Shown: one piece after another, positions 1 to 6,324 of the stretch
Layout of the letters: each line of letters starts with the position of its first letter
How positions within the stretch are numbered: the first letter of the stretch is position 1
NCBI GenBank assembly: GCA_964567515.1
Contig: CAZMMW010000028.1
Span: 1-10,224, forward strand
From: JBBIVB01 sp964567515
Lineage (GTDB): Bacteria > Patescibacteriota > Patescibacteriia > Veblenbacterales > UBA10138
Length of the DNA stretch: 10,224 bases
Direction: 5' to 3'
Translations under genes and position numbers: made by a program
The notes under the pieces: generated by a model
Database searches by the model: none
Seen by the model: the letters and a program-made list of their open reading frames with translations, nothing else
What the model was told of the DNA's origin: nothing

Positions 1-6
1 AACACC

Positions 7-45
7 TGTTACCATACACCTTATCAAGTGTTACCATATGGTGTT
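7..45. repeat. Paired TGTTACCATA repeats upstream of a promoter (possible operator)
   Basis: The 10-mer TGTTACCATA occurs at 7-16 and 29-38, exactly 22 bp apart, about two helical turns. The second copy is part of the perfect 10-bp palindrome ACCATATGGT (33-42), and AACACC (1-6) is matched by its inverse GGTGTT (40-45). The block ends 14 bp before the -35 box of the following promoter. The spacing and position fit a dimeric activator or an upstream repressor site. The regulator is unknown and this role is inferred. Confidence 0.5.
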
Positions 46-59
46 AACTGTACAAGGAC

Positions 60-88
60 TTGACAGGATAGAGTGACTATGTTAAGAT
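60..88 (+). promoter_or_regulatory. Sigma70-type promoter for the 181-771 gene
   Basis: A perfect TTGACA (60-65) is followed by a 17-bp spacer and TAAGAT (83-88), five of six matches to TATAAT. Transcription would begin near 95, giving a leader of about 85 nt rich in A and T before the start codon. It is one of the two strongest promoter matches in the window. Confidence 0.8.
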
Positions 89-167
89 TGAGTATTACAA
101 AAATAAATCATTAAAATTAATAAAAATATCTTTAACAAACATAATTCAATATATTTCTCACATTAAA

Positions 168-174
168 AAAGGAG
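168..174 (+). promoter_or_regulatory. Ribosome binding site (AAAGGAG)
   Basis: AAAGGAG lies 6 nt before the ATG at 181 and fixes that start. Such a strong site is not seen in front of the housekeeping genes of this window. Confidence 0.8.
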
Positions 175-180
175 TTAATC

Positions 181-771
181 ATGTATATAGTAAATGTGGT
201 TGTGGAAGGAATTGGCAGAGGATTGCTGATGCACAAGTTAAGCGCGCAAATTGCCGCTGAAATGGAAAATCCGCTCAAACGTTCTACCCGGTCTAATCCG
301 GGTCCAGAAGCAGAAGCCGAAGCAGTAGCTTACCGTTTAGATCCAAAAGACGGTCAAGTAAAAGGGCAACTCATGTTGCCTGCCGAACATTTCCTCGGTG
401 CTATCATCAAAGCTGGTAGTACACTACAGGTGAAAGGCCGCGGTAAAAAGACTTACAAAGGTCAGTTCACCGGTCAGCTAGAAGTCAGTCCTGATTACAT
501 TGGATTGACTAATGATAATGGCGATGAGCTCTTCGACTTTAGTATCGATAGTCGGCCTGTACGGGTTAAACAAGCTCGTATTATTCGCCACCGTCCGTAC
601 CTTAAAGCTGGTTGGAGAGCAAAATTTTCTATTGAAGTCGGGGATGATACTATTCCCATCGAAGTCATTCAGAATGCTCTGAATGAAGCAGGAAAAAGTT
701 GTTGCGTGGGCGACTATCGTCCACGTTTCGGACAATTCCGAGTCGTATCTTGCGATAAAACCGAAAGTTAA
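181..771 (+). CDS. Uncharacterized protein with C-terminal AGxxxxVGDYRPRFGxF motif
   Basis: This 196-aa soluble protein has no signal peptide or membrane segment. The visible pattern is an N-terminal beta strand followed by GIGRGLLMHKLS (residues 10-21), a charged Ala/Glu-rich stretch near 41-52, a central YRLDPKDGQV, a conserved-looking DSRPVRV near 123-129 and RHRPYLKAGW near 136-145, and a C-terminal AGKSCCVGDYRPRFGQF. From memory this matches an unnamed family met in phage, plasmid and metagenomic contigs, with N-terminal 'G-x-PLLMH/N' and C-terminal 'AGxxxGxGDxRPxFGxF'; I could not check this. The glycine-rich end resembles the G-rich loop of RAMP/Cas7-type RNA-binding folds, which is only a suggestion. 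The gene is monocistronic, with its own promoter, strong ribosome binding site and terminator. It is visibly richer in G+C than its neighbours (about half in lines I counted, against roughly 37% in the S1 gene), which suggests acquisition. No function can be assigned. Confidence 0.85.
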   Translation: MYIVNVVVEGIGRGLLMHKLSAQIAAEMENPLKRSTRSNPGPEAEAEAVAYRLDPKDGQVKGQLMLPAEHFLGAIIKAGSTLQVKGRGKKTYKGQFTGQLEVSPDYIGLTNDNGDELFDFSIDSRPVRVKQARIIRHRPYLKAGWRAKFSIEVGDDTIPIEVIQNALNEAGKSCCVGDYRPRFGQFRVVSCDKTES

Positions 772-780
772 TTTTACCAT

Positions 781-850
781 TCTGGTTAGGTAGGGTGAGG
801 TTTGGTTGGGTCTGGTATGGTATGGTATGGTAAGGTAAGGTATGGTTTGG
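781..850 (+). repeat. 14-copy TNNGG pentanucleotide tandem array
   Basis: Reading from 781 in steps of five gives TCTGG, TTAGG, TAGGG, TGAGG, TTTGG, TTGGG, TCTGG, TATGG three times, TAAGG twice, TATGG, TTTGG. All 14 units keep T at position 1 and GG at positions 4-5, while positions 2-3 vary. The array begins 9 bp after the stop codon and ends about 15 bp before the terminator stem, so it would be transcribed as a 3' untranslated G-rich repeat. Regularly spaced GG pairs could form two-layer G-quadruplexes or serve as a multi-site ligand; both are inference. Confidence 0.9.
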
Positions 851-864
851 TCAAGTGAGACAAT

Positions 865-896
865 ACCCTTCTCGAAACTTCGGGAATGGTTTTTTT
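865..896 (+). terminator. Intrinsic terminator of the 181-771 gene
   Basis: The arm beginning ACCCTTCTCGA (865-875) pairs with TCGGGAATGGT (880-890) around the short loop AACT, with one C/T mismatch and one G-U pair, and runs directly into a tract of T's (890-896). The polarity suits the + strand only; read from the other strand the stem is not followed by T's. Confidence 0.8.
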
Positions 897-957
897 GAAC
901 AAAAAACACAATTACACAAACGTCACGCTTGCCACCCTTTAATTTCACTCAGGATTG

Positions 958-3429
958 CTAGACAAAAGTAACCGAAGCTACCTTATCACCACTTTCTTTA
1001 AATCTCATCAACCTTACTCCTTGAGTAGCGCGGCCCAAGACGGAAACTGATTTTAAGCGCAATCTAATTACTTGTCCTTTTTCCGACATAATTACTAAAT
1101 CTTCAGCTTCTCTTTTGGCATTAACCACAAAAGCGGTTATAATTTGCCCGGTTTTATCTGTAACATTGGCAGTTTTAACACCACTACCGCCACGACCCTG
1201 AACTTTATATTCTTTCAAATTAGTGCGCTTGCCAAAGCCACCAGCCGTGACAATTAACAATTGTTCAGTAGTGGAAGGTTTTCCTTCGTTAACCAAATCC
1301 ATACCCGTAATTTCATCAGCTCCCTTTAATCTAATACCTCTAACTCCCGCGGCAGTGCGACCCATTGGCCGTACAGCTTTTTCTTTAAAGCGGATGGACT
1401 GTCCTTTGGCAGTAACTAGTATCACATCATCGTTGCCAGTTGAAGCTTTAACCCAGCGCAGGGCGTCAGCATCTTTTAATTTAATAGAAATTAAGCCCGA
1501 GCGTCTGACATTTTCAAAAGCATTAATATCTACTTTTTTAATTACCCCCTTGGCAGTTACCATAATCAAGTATTTATAACCTTCCCAATCAGCCAAAGCC
1601 ATTACTTCGGAAACAGCTTCGCCCGGTGCTAGTTGCAAAAAGTTAACCACCGCTTGGCCTTTGGCAGTACGGGAAGCGGCTGGAACTTCATAGGCCTTAA
1701 GCTCAAACACCCGGCCGCGGGAGGTAAAGAACAATAAATCAGCATGTGTATTAGTAGAAAATAAATGTTCTACCGCGTCTTCTTCTTTAGTAGTTAAACC
1801 AACCACACCTTTACCCCCTCGTCCTTGAGTTTTGAAAGAAGTAGGAGCTACTCGTTTAATATAACCATCACGGGTAATTAAAATTACTGCCGCTTCATTG
1901 GGAATTAGATCTTCTTGGGTTAATTTATCAACTGCTCCAGTTACCACTTCTGTTTTGCGCGGCGAAGGATATTTATTTTTTATGACTGCTAATTCGGTTT
2001 TAATGATCTCTAATATTTTTTTAGGATGGTCTAAAATATCTTTTAGTTCTTTAATTAATTTGCGTTTTTCTTTTAATTCTTCTTCTACCTTAAGTCGCTC
2101 AAGATTAGCCAATTGTTGCAACTTCATTTCCAGAATTGCCACGGCTTGACGTTCGGATAATTTAAAGCGCTTGATTAAATTAATTTTAGCATCATCGCGA
2201 TCACGTGATTTTTTAATAGTAGCTATTATTTTATCAATATCTTCTAACGCCAGCACTAAGCCCTCTAAAATATGAGCACGATCACGAGCTTTTTCTAATT
2301 CAAAAGTTGTGCGGCGAGTAATTACTTCTTGGCGGTGTTTAATATAAGCTTCTAGAGTATCTTTTAAGTTTAAAACTTTAGGTTGTAGTCCATCAGCCAA
2401 AGCTAGCATGTTTAGATGGAAAGCATCTTGTAGTTGGGTTAATTTGTATAATTGGTTTAATATTTTTTTAGGATAGGCGTCTTTTTTCAGTTCAATAACC
2501 ACCCTAATTCCCTCTTTGTCTGATTCATCGCGTAGGTCGCGGATACCTTCTATTTTTTTATCCTTCACCAATTCAGCAATATGTATAATCAGAGTTGCTT
2601 TATTAACTTGATAAGGAAGTTCCGTAACTACGATATTAAAACCGCCGGCTTTGCTTTCCACAATTTCTGCTCGGGCACGTATCACAATAGAACCGTGGCC
2701 GGTAGCATAGGCTTGTTTGATATCTTCTTGATTAAAAATTATACCGCCGGTAGGAAAATCTGGTCCTTTGACGAATTTTAATAAATCATCAACATCAATT
2801 TCCGGATCATCAATTAAACAATTGATAGCGTCAATTAATTCGCCTAAGTTATGAGGTGGAATAGAGGTGGCCATACCTACAGCAATGCCCATAGAACCAT
2901 TAAGGAGTAGATTAGGTAATTTACCAGGCAGTACTGATGGTTCTTGCTGACTGCCATCGTAATTAGGAGCAAAGTTAACTGTATTTTTATCCAAATCCAG
3001 TAATAATTCTTCAGCAATGGGAGCTAGTTTAGTTTCCGTATAACGCATGGCCGCTGCGGCATCGCCATCAACGGAGCCAAAGTTTCCTTGCCCCCAAACC
3101 AAAGGTATGCGCATAGAAAAGACTTGAGCCATGCGTACTAAGGAATCGTAAACTGCTACGTCACCATGAGGATGATATTTGCCTAAAACTTCCCCGACTA
3201 CCGTGGCGCTTTTACGGAATTTTGCTCCCGGTCGTAAGCCTAAAGTCCACATGGCGTATAAAATTCTGCGATGAACTGGTTTTAAACCATCCCTAACATC
3301 CGGCAGGGCTCTGGCTACAATTACGCTCATGGCGTAATCCAGGTAAGATTCCTGCATTTCTTCCACTATAGATCGAGAAGAGATTTTTAATTCTCTGGTA
3401 GTTTTTTCCGGTTTAATATCTTTTTCCAT
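958..3429 (-). CDS. gyrA: DNA gyrase subunit A
   Basis: GyrA is the DNA cutting and rejoining subunit of the A2B2 gyrase, which introduces negative supercoils using ATP hydrolysed by GyrB. At 823 aa it is near the family's usual length (E. coli 875). The N-terminal breakage-reunion domain covers roughly residues 20-490, with the catalytic tyrosine in AAMRYTE (Tyr130) and HPHGD at 86-90. The C-terminal beta-pinwheel (about 510-823) carries the GyrA box QGRGGKG at 535-541, which separates it from ParC, and a second box-like QGRGGSG at 744-750. Position 91, equivalent to E. coli Ser83, is Val; Asp95 (Asp87 equivalent) is kept. The ATG follows the stop of the 85-aa gene by 2 nt and has no Shine-Dalgarno, so translation is probably coupled. 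No strong terminator follows; a 6-bp hairpin CAAGCG/CGTTTG (minus strand, about 917-931) with six T's some 12 nt later is a weak candidate. Confidence 0.97.
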   Translation of the reverse strand: MEKDIKPEKTTRELKISSRSIVEEMQESYLDYAMSVIVARALPDVRDGLKPVHRRILYAMWTLGLRPGAKFRKSATVVGEVLGKYHPHGDVAVYDSLVRMAQVFSMRIPLVWGQGNFGSVDGDAAAAMRYTETKLAPIAEELLLDLDKNTVNFAPNYDGSQQEPSVLPGKLPNLLLNGSMGIAVGMATSIPPHNLGELIDAINCLIDDPEIDVDDLLKFVKGPDFPTGGIIFNQEDIKQAYATGHGSIVIRARAEIVESKAGGFNIVVTELPYQVNKATLIIHIAELVKDKKIEGIRDLRDESDKEGIRVVIELKKDAYPKKILNQLYKLTQLQDAFHLNMLALADGLQPKVLNLKDTLEAYIKHRQEVITRRTTFELEKARDRAHILEGLVLALEDIDKIIATIKKSRDRDDAKINLIKRFKLSERQAVAILEMKLQQLANLERLKVEEELKEKRKLIKELKDILDHPKKILEIIKTELAVIKNKYPSPRKTEVVTGAVDKLTQEDLIPNEAAVILITRDGYIKRVAPTSFKTQGRGGKGVVGLTTKEEDAVEHLFSTNTHADLLFFTSRGRVFELKAYEVPAASRTAKGQAVVNFLQLAPGEAVSEVMALADWEGYKYLIMVTAKGVIKKVDINAFENVRRSGLISIKLKDADALRWVKASTGNDDVILVTAKGQSIRFKEKAVRPMGRTAAGVRGIRLKGADEITGMDLVNEGKPSTTEQLLIVTAGGFGKRTNLKEYKVQGRGGSGVKTANVTDKTGQIITAFVVNAKREAEDLVIMSEKGQVIRLRLKSVSVLGRATQGVRLMRFKESGDKVASVTFV

Positions 3430-3431
3430 AA

Positions 3432-3689
3432 TTAGTCATTGTTGATAGTTTGGTAATTAATAGCTGGTGTGACTGATGGGATAAAAGTGGGTTCGGTAAA
3501 TTGTTTAACAAAATATTGATAAATAGTGCTAAATAGATCATTTTTAGACCCAGCTTTTTTTATTTGTTGCAGATTAAAATTAATAGTAAAGATAGTAAAT
3601 AGTACGGATAAGATAATTAGGCCTATGATAGTTAACCAAAAGGATGTTTTTGATTTAGGAGTTGCTGTACGGGGCGATTGGTTAGGCAC
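3432..3689 (-). CDS. Small single-pass membrane protein, function unknown
   Basis: This 85-aa product has a basic, Pro/Thr/Ser-rich N-terminus (residues 1-16), one strong hydrophobic helix (about 17-37, FWLTIIGLIILSVLFTIFTI) and a mostly polar C-terminal part. Positive charges before the helix predict the N-terminus inside and about 45 residues outside. It starts with GTG, 3 nt after the stop of the MBL-hydrolase gene, and ends 2 nt before gyrA, so it is almost certainly cotranscribed and coupled with both. No Shine-Dalgarno is visible, so the exact start rests on the tight spacing. I recognise no family. There is no reason to link it to gyrase function beyond position. Confidence 0.75.
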   Translation of the reverse strand: MPNQSPRTATPKSKTSFWLTIIGLIILSVLFTIFTINFNLQQIKKAGSKNDLFSTIYQYFVKQFTEPTFIPSVTPAINYQTINND

Positions 3690-3692
3690 AAA

Positions 3693-4349
3693 TTAAGCGC
3701 TAAGTAAGATAATTTTAATATCTTCAGTTAATAAATCTTTTTTGCTGATTTTTAATTTATCTATCGGCGATGGCATTTTAGTGCCCATGACCTTAATAAA
3801 TTTATCTAGGCCATCTAATTTGACTTTTAAACCGGGTAGGTAATAGTGCACTGGTATTACCAGTCGTGGTTCTATTTGTTTTACTATTTCCGCAGCTTGT
3901 TTACCGTCCAGGGTGTATATTCCACCTATAGGTAAGATGAGGATATCAACCCCCTCTAATTGTTCTAATTGGGTATCAGTTAACTCAGTTTGTCCCAAAT
4001 CTCCCAAATGAGCCAAAGACAATCCTTCGCTTTGCATTAAATACATAGTTACCACACCACGTTCCGCTCCCTCTTTGTTGTCATGGAAGCCAGGAATACC
4101 ATAAAGAAAAGTTTGTTTGACTTCGTATTCACCCGGACCTTGAATAAGAAAAAAATCACCTTCTACCCCGGCTTGATAGTTATGGTCTTCGTGGTCATGA
4201 GTAATTGCTACAATATCAGCTGTTAATTTAGGCAGTTTTAAACCAACAAACTTTGGGTCAAAAGGGTCAAAAACGCACGTCACTTCTCCATTATGACCCG
4301 GTTTTGTTTGTACTTTAATACAGGCTTGTCCAAACCATTCTATTTGCAT
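3693..4349 (-). CDS. MBL-fold (metallo-beta-lactamase superfamily) hydrolase, UlaG-like
   Basis: This 218-aa cytoplasmic protein belongs to the Zn-dependent metallo-beta-lactamase-fold hydrolases. The signature THDHEDH is at residues 50-56 (metal ligands His51, His53, Asp55, His56). Further candidate ligands are Asp117 in HLGDLG and His168 in IPVHYY. The start MQIEWFGQACIKV and the block GPGEYEV (71-77) are typical of the UlaG-like 'L-ascorbate lactonase' branch, widely annotated by analogy; the real substrate is unknown and ascorbate use should not be inferred. It is the first gene of the operon leading to gyrA. No Shine-Dalgarno precedes the ATG, and the likely -10 box lies only 13 nt upstream, so the mRNA is probably leaderless or nearly so. 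Confidence 0.9.
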   Translation of the reverse strand: MQIEWFGQACIKVQTKPGHNGEVTCVFDPFDPKFVGLKLPKLTADIVAITHDHEDHNYQAGVEGDFFLIQGPGEYEVKQTFLYGIPGFHDNKEGAERGVVTMYLMQSEGLSLAHLGDLGQTELTDTQLEQLEGVDILILPIGGIYTLDGKQAAEIVKQIEPRLVIPVHYYLPGLKVKLDGLDKFIKVMGTKMPSPIDKLKISKKDLLTEDIKIILLSA

Positions 4350-4362
4350 AAACTATGTTTTA

Positions 4363-4391
4363 ATTTTAGCAGGTTTTGATATTTTAGGAAA
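4363..4391 (-). promoter_or_regulatory. Possible promoter of the MBL-hydrolase/gyrA operon
   Basis: On the minus strand a TAAAAT (4363-4368) lies 13 nt before the ATG, with a weak TTTCCT (4386-4391) at 17-bp spacing. The leader would be only about 7 nt. The -35 match is poor, so the call rests mainly on the -10 box and position. Confidence 0.35.
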
Positions 4392-4470
4392 GGGAAAAAT
4401 ATGGTGTTATGACTAATTCCTTAACCCTTAAGCTAAACTAGCGCTTGATGAATATTAAAAACCAAGAATA

Positions 4471-4505
4471 TAAAAAAGTCCCACACATGATTTTAGTGGG
4501 GACTT
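4471..4505 (-). terminator. Intrinsic terminator of the 4522-4782 unit
   Basis: On the minus strand AAGTCCCCAC pairs with GTG(T)GGGACTT (one bulged base, 9-nt loop) and runs into six T's (4477-4472). Read from the + strand there is no T-tract after the stem, so it serves the minus strand. It closes the small unit before the MBL-hydrolase promoter begins. Confidence 0.8.
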
Positions 4506-4521
4506 AAGGCAGCAACGCACT

Positions 4522-4782
4522 TTATGTCTGTTGGGCCGGACTTTTCAGGTAGAAACTTTTACTGAGTCTGTTCTTCACAGATTTTATTCTCTCATCGAGA
4601 AGACCTACTTGTAGGGAGCGGGCTTCTTGTTCAGAAATCTCCTGATAAGAGGAGAATTCTGTGGAGCCGAATTTTTTTCCGCCTTCCGTGTCAGTTATCA
4701 CATCAGCAAGAGTTAAACCAACAAATTAGTGTTTGTCTCTAGGATGTGGAAAGTCAGGTGATATGAACTCTACAAATATCAT
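4522..4782 (-). pseudogene. Small gene interrupted by an in-frame TAA (18 + 67 codons)
   Basis: On the minus strand an ATG at 4782-4780, preceded by AAAGGAG at 7 nt, opens MIFVEFISPDFPHPRDKH and meets TAA at 4728-4726. The same frame then continues without a break for 67 codons (starting FVGLTLADVITDTEGG and ending FYLKSPAQQT) to a TAA at 4524-4522, just before a strong terminator. A whole expression cassette is therefore present around a frame with a single stop. The downstream part is charged and looks coding (EISEQEARSLQVGLLDERIKS), with no membrane segment. Readings: a nonsense-mutated gene, an 18-aa leader peptide with an unrelated open frame, or internal initiation at the GTG at 4701 (59 aa). 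I recognise no family. Standard TAA stops elsewhere argue against recoding. Confidence 0.55.
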
Positions 4783-4789
4783 TGTAGCA

Positions 4790-4796
4790 CTCCTTT
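4790..4796 (-). promoter_or_regulatory. Ribosome binding site (AAAGGAG) of the interrupted small gene
   Basis: AAAGGAG ends 7 nt before the ATG at 4782. It supports translation of at least the first 18 codons. With the -10 box ending at 4804, the leader would be very short, about 15 nt. Confidence 0.7.
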
Positions 4797-4803
4797 CAAT
4801 ATA

Positions 4804-4840
4804 ATTATAAGATACTATATTTTCATGATTCCCTCATGAT
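4804..4840 (-). promoter_or_regulatory. Perfect TATAAT -10 box with paired ATCATGA repeats at the -35 position
   Basis: On the minus strand TATAAT (4809-4804) lies 21 nt before the ATG at 4782. No good TTGACA is found; instead ATCATGA occurs twice (4840-4834 and 4829-4823), 11 bp apart, each containing the palindrome TCATGA. One turn of spacing at about -20 to -40 suggests an activator or repressor binding there. That role is inferred. Confidence 0.5.
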
Positions 4841-4897
4841 TGGGGTTATTTTGATAACATTATATCTTGGTTTAATTTTATTAGGTTGTCAGGAATC

Positions 4898-4926
4898 TTG
4901 CCAAGCTTTGTATTTTAAGCTAAACT
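4898..4926 (+). promoter_or_regulatory. Promoter of the S1-domain protein gene
   Basis: TTGCCA (4898-4903), a 17-bp spacer and TAAACT (4921-4926) face the S1 gene. Transcription would start near 4933, giving a leader of about 100 nt. The leader contains the palindrome TTGAGGCTCAA (4979-4989) and a second CTTGAGG at 4962-4968, possible regulatory structure for an S1-type autoregulated gene, though this is speculative. Confidence 0.5.
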
Positions 4927-5034
4927 TTAGGTACTTAAATAATTGTTATTTTTTAATAAGTCTTGAGGTTTAATCACCTTGAGGCTCAAAGGTTCAAAAT
5001 TTTGGGCGTTTGGGTTAAGCAATTTTTTTATTTT

Positions 5035-6252
5035 ATGATTAAAAAAGACAGTGAATTAAAATCTAAGTCAGAAATGGATAAATTATTAGATTCCACGGAA
5101 TCAGCTAGTATTCCTAAGACAGGCGATTTAGTAGAAGGAACTGTTATTTCTTTGAGCAAGAGTGAAGTCAGATTGGACATAGCAGGATTGACTACCGGTA
5201 TTATTAGAGGTCGCGAATTATTTGATGAGTCAGGTGAATACTTTGATTTAAAAATTGGCGACAAAGCGCAAGCTACTGTTTTGGAGTTAGAGAACGAAAA
5301 CGGAGAACTAGAAATGTCTTTTAGGCGGGCTGGTCATTTTAAAGCTTGGGATAAATTGAACGAACTTAAGAAAACTGGTGAAATAGTTAAAGTAAAAGTT
5401 ACCGAAGCCAATAAAGGTGGTTTAATGATTCGTTTGGGTCAAATTCCTGGGTTTTTACCGGTTTCGCAATTAACAGTTGATCATTATCCTCGGGTAGATG
5501 GTGGCGATCGTGGTAAAATTTTGGAGTTACTTAAAAAATATATTGGTCAGATGTTTGAGGTTAAAGCAGTGACCGTTGATGAAGCCAGTGAGAAATTAAT
5601 TGTCTCCGAACGCGCTGCCTGGGAAGAACAGCAGAAAGGCAGATTAGATAAATATCAAGTTGGTTCTATAGTAGAAGGCGATATTTCCGGAGTAGTTGAT
5701 TTTGGTTGTTTTGTTAAATTTGACGACGGTTTAGAGGGTTTGGTGCATATTTCTGAATTAGCTTGGCAGCGGATTGATGATCCACGGGAGGTGGTTAAAG
5801 TAGGTCAGCGGGTTAAAGCTAAGATTATCAACGTGGAAGGTTCTAAAATTTCTTTATCTTTAAGAAGATTGTTGGATGATCCATGGAAGAGCGTAAAAGA
5901 TAAATATAAGATAGGTGATAAAGTAAAAGGTAAGGTTTTGAAAGTTAATCCTTTTGGTTTATTTGTAGAATTAGATGATCAGATTCATGGCCTGGCTCAT
6001 ATTTCTGAATTATCTGATAAATCTATTCAAGATGCTGCTCAAGTAGCAAAGCCGGGTGATACCTTAGAATTTAAAATTATTTCTATTGATCCGCAAGAAC
6101 ACCGCCTGGGACTTTCTATCAAATCTTTGGCGGAAAAATCTAAGAAATATGAAAGTAGTGATAAAAAAGATAAAGTAGAGGTTTCTCAAGAAGAGAAAAA
6201 TCATAATTGGAAGGAAGATGAGACAGTTGAAAAAACCACAAAGATAGACTAA
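5035..6252 (+). CDS. rpsA: S1 RNA-binding-domain protein, ribosomal protein S1-like (four S1 repeats)
   Basis: Read from the ATG at 5035 this is a 405-aa protein with four consecutive S1 (OB-fold) RNA-binding repeats, at about residues 30-98, 115-194, 210-279 and 294-365, and a charged Lys/Glu-rich tail (366-405). The third and fourth repeats are the most typical (GCFVKF..GLEGLVHISEL and GLFVEL..IHGLAHISEL). E. coli S1 has six repeats and 557 aa; four-repeat forms are usual in many other bacteria. S1 binds mRNA on the small subunit and helps initiation, notably on mRNAs with weak Shine-Dalgarno sites, which fits the weak sites of the core genes here. An upstream TTG at 4963 would add 24 residues (RFNHLEAQRF...), but these are unlike S1 N-termini, so ATG 5035 is preferred; neither start has a clear Shine-Dalgarno. 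Confidence 0.9.
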   Translation: MIKKDSELKSKSEMDKLLDSTESASIPKTGDLVEGTVISLSKSEVRLDIAGLTTGIIRGRELFDESGEYFDLKIGDKAQATVLELENENGELEMSFRRAGHFKAWDKLNELKKTGEIVKVKVTEANKGGLMIRLGQIPGFLPVSQLTVDHYPRVDGGDRGKILELLKKYIGQMFEVKAVTVDEASEKLIVSERAAWEEQQKGRLDKYQVGSIVEGDISGVVDFGCFVKFDDGLEGLVHISELAWQRIDDPREVVKVGQRVKAKIINVEGSKISLSLRRLLDDPWKSVKDKYKIGDKVKGKVLKVNPFGLFVELDDQIHGLAHISELSDKSIQDAAQVAKPGDTLEFKIISIDPQEHRLGLSIKSLAEKSKKYESSDKKDKVEVSQEEKNHNWKEDETVEKTTKID

Positions 6253-6279
6253 TTATATTAAATTTTTAGCGTTCATTAC

Positions 6280-6308
6280 TTGCGGAGAGGGTTTGTTTTA
6301 GTTATACT
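6280..6308 (+). promoter_or_regulatory. Promoter of ftsH
   Basis: TTGCGG (6280-6285), a 17-bp spacer and TATACT (6303-6308) end 16 nt before the ftsH ATG. Transcription would start near 6315, leaving a leader of about 10 nt with no Shine-Dalgarno. It implies that ftsH can be expressed apart from the S1 gene 72 bp upstream, although read-through is possible since no terminator separates them. Confidence 0.6.
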
Positions 6309-6324
6309 TTAGGTCACTAAACTT

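Larger units (their letters stand above)
4428..4926. repeat. 12-bp direct repeat flanking the small intergenic transcription unit
   Basis: TTAAGCTAAACT occurs at 4428-4439 and again at 4915-4926, in the same orientation 487 bp apart, on either side of the stop-interrupted minus-strand unit. The right copy ends in the TAAACT that also serves as the -10 box of the S1 gene promoter. Target duplication, recombination remnant or chance are all possible. Confidence 0.5.

Noticed and set aside
781..850. Telomere-like or coding repeat
   Set aside because: The units vary in the middle bases, the array is internal between a stop codon and a terminator, and the minus-strand frame across it is a low-complexity product with no start context.
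4726..4728. Recoding of TAA, or an alternative genetic code (UGA as Gly)
   Set aside because: TAA is the real stop of several intact genes here, and all housekeeping genes read through at full length with no in-frame TGA. TGA is merely unused as a stop among nine genes.
4471..4800. Structural RNA (tmRNA, 6S or RNase P RNA) in the large intergenic region
   Set aside because: No conserved tmRNA ends, tag frame or RNase P motifs were seen; the ribosome binding site, ATG and long frame explain the stretch better as a small, interrupted gene.
4963..5034. N-terminal extension of the S1 protein from TTG 4963
   Set aside because: The extra residues do not resemble S1 N-termini, the start is TTG without a ribosome binding site, and the stretch holds leader-like palindromic sequence.
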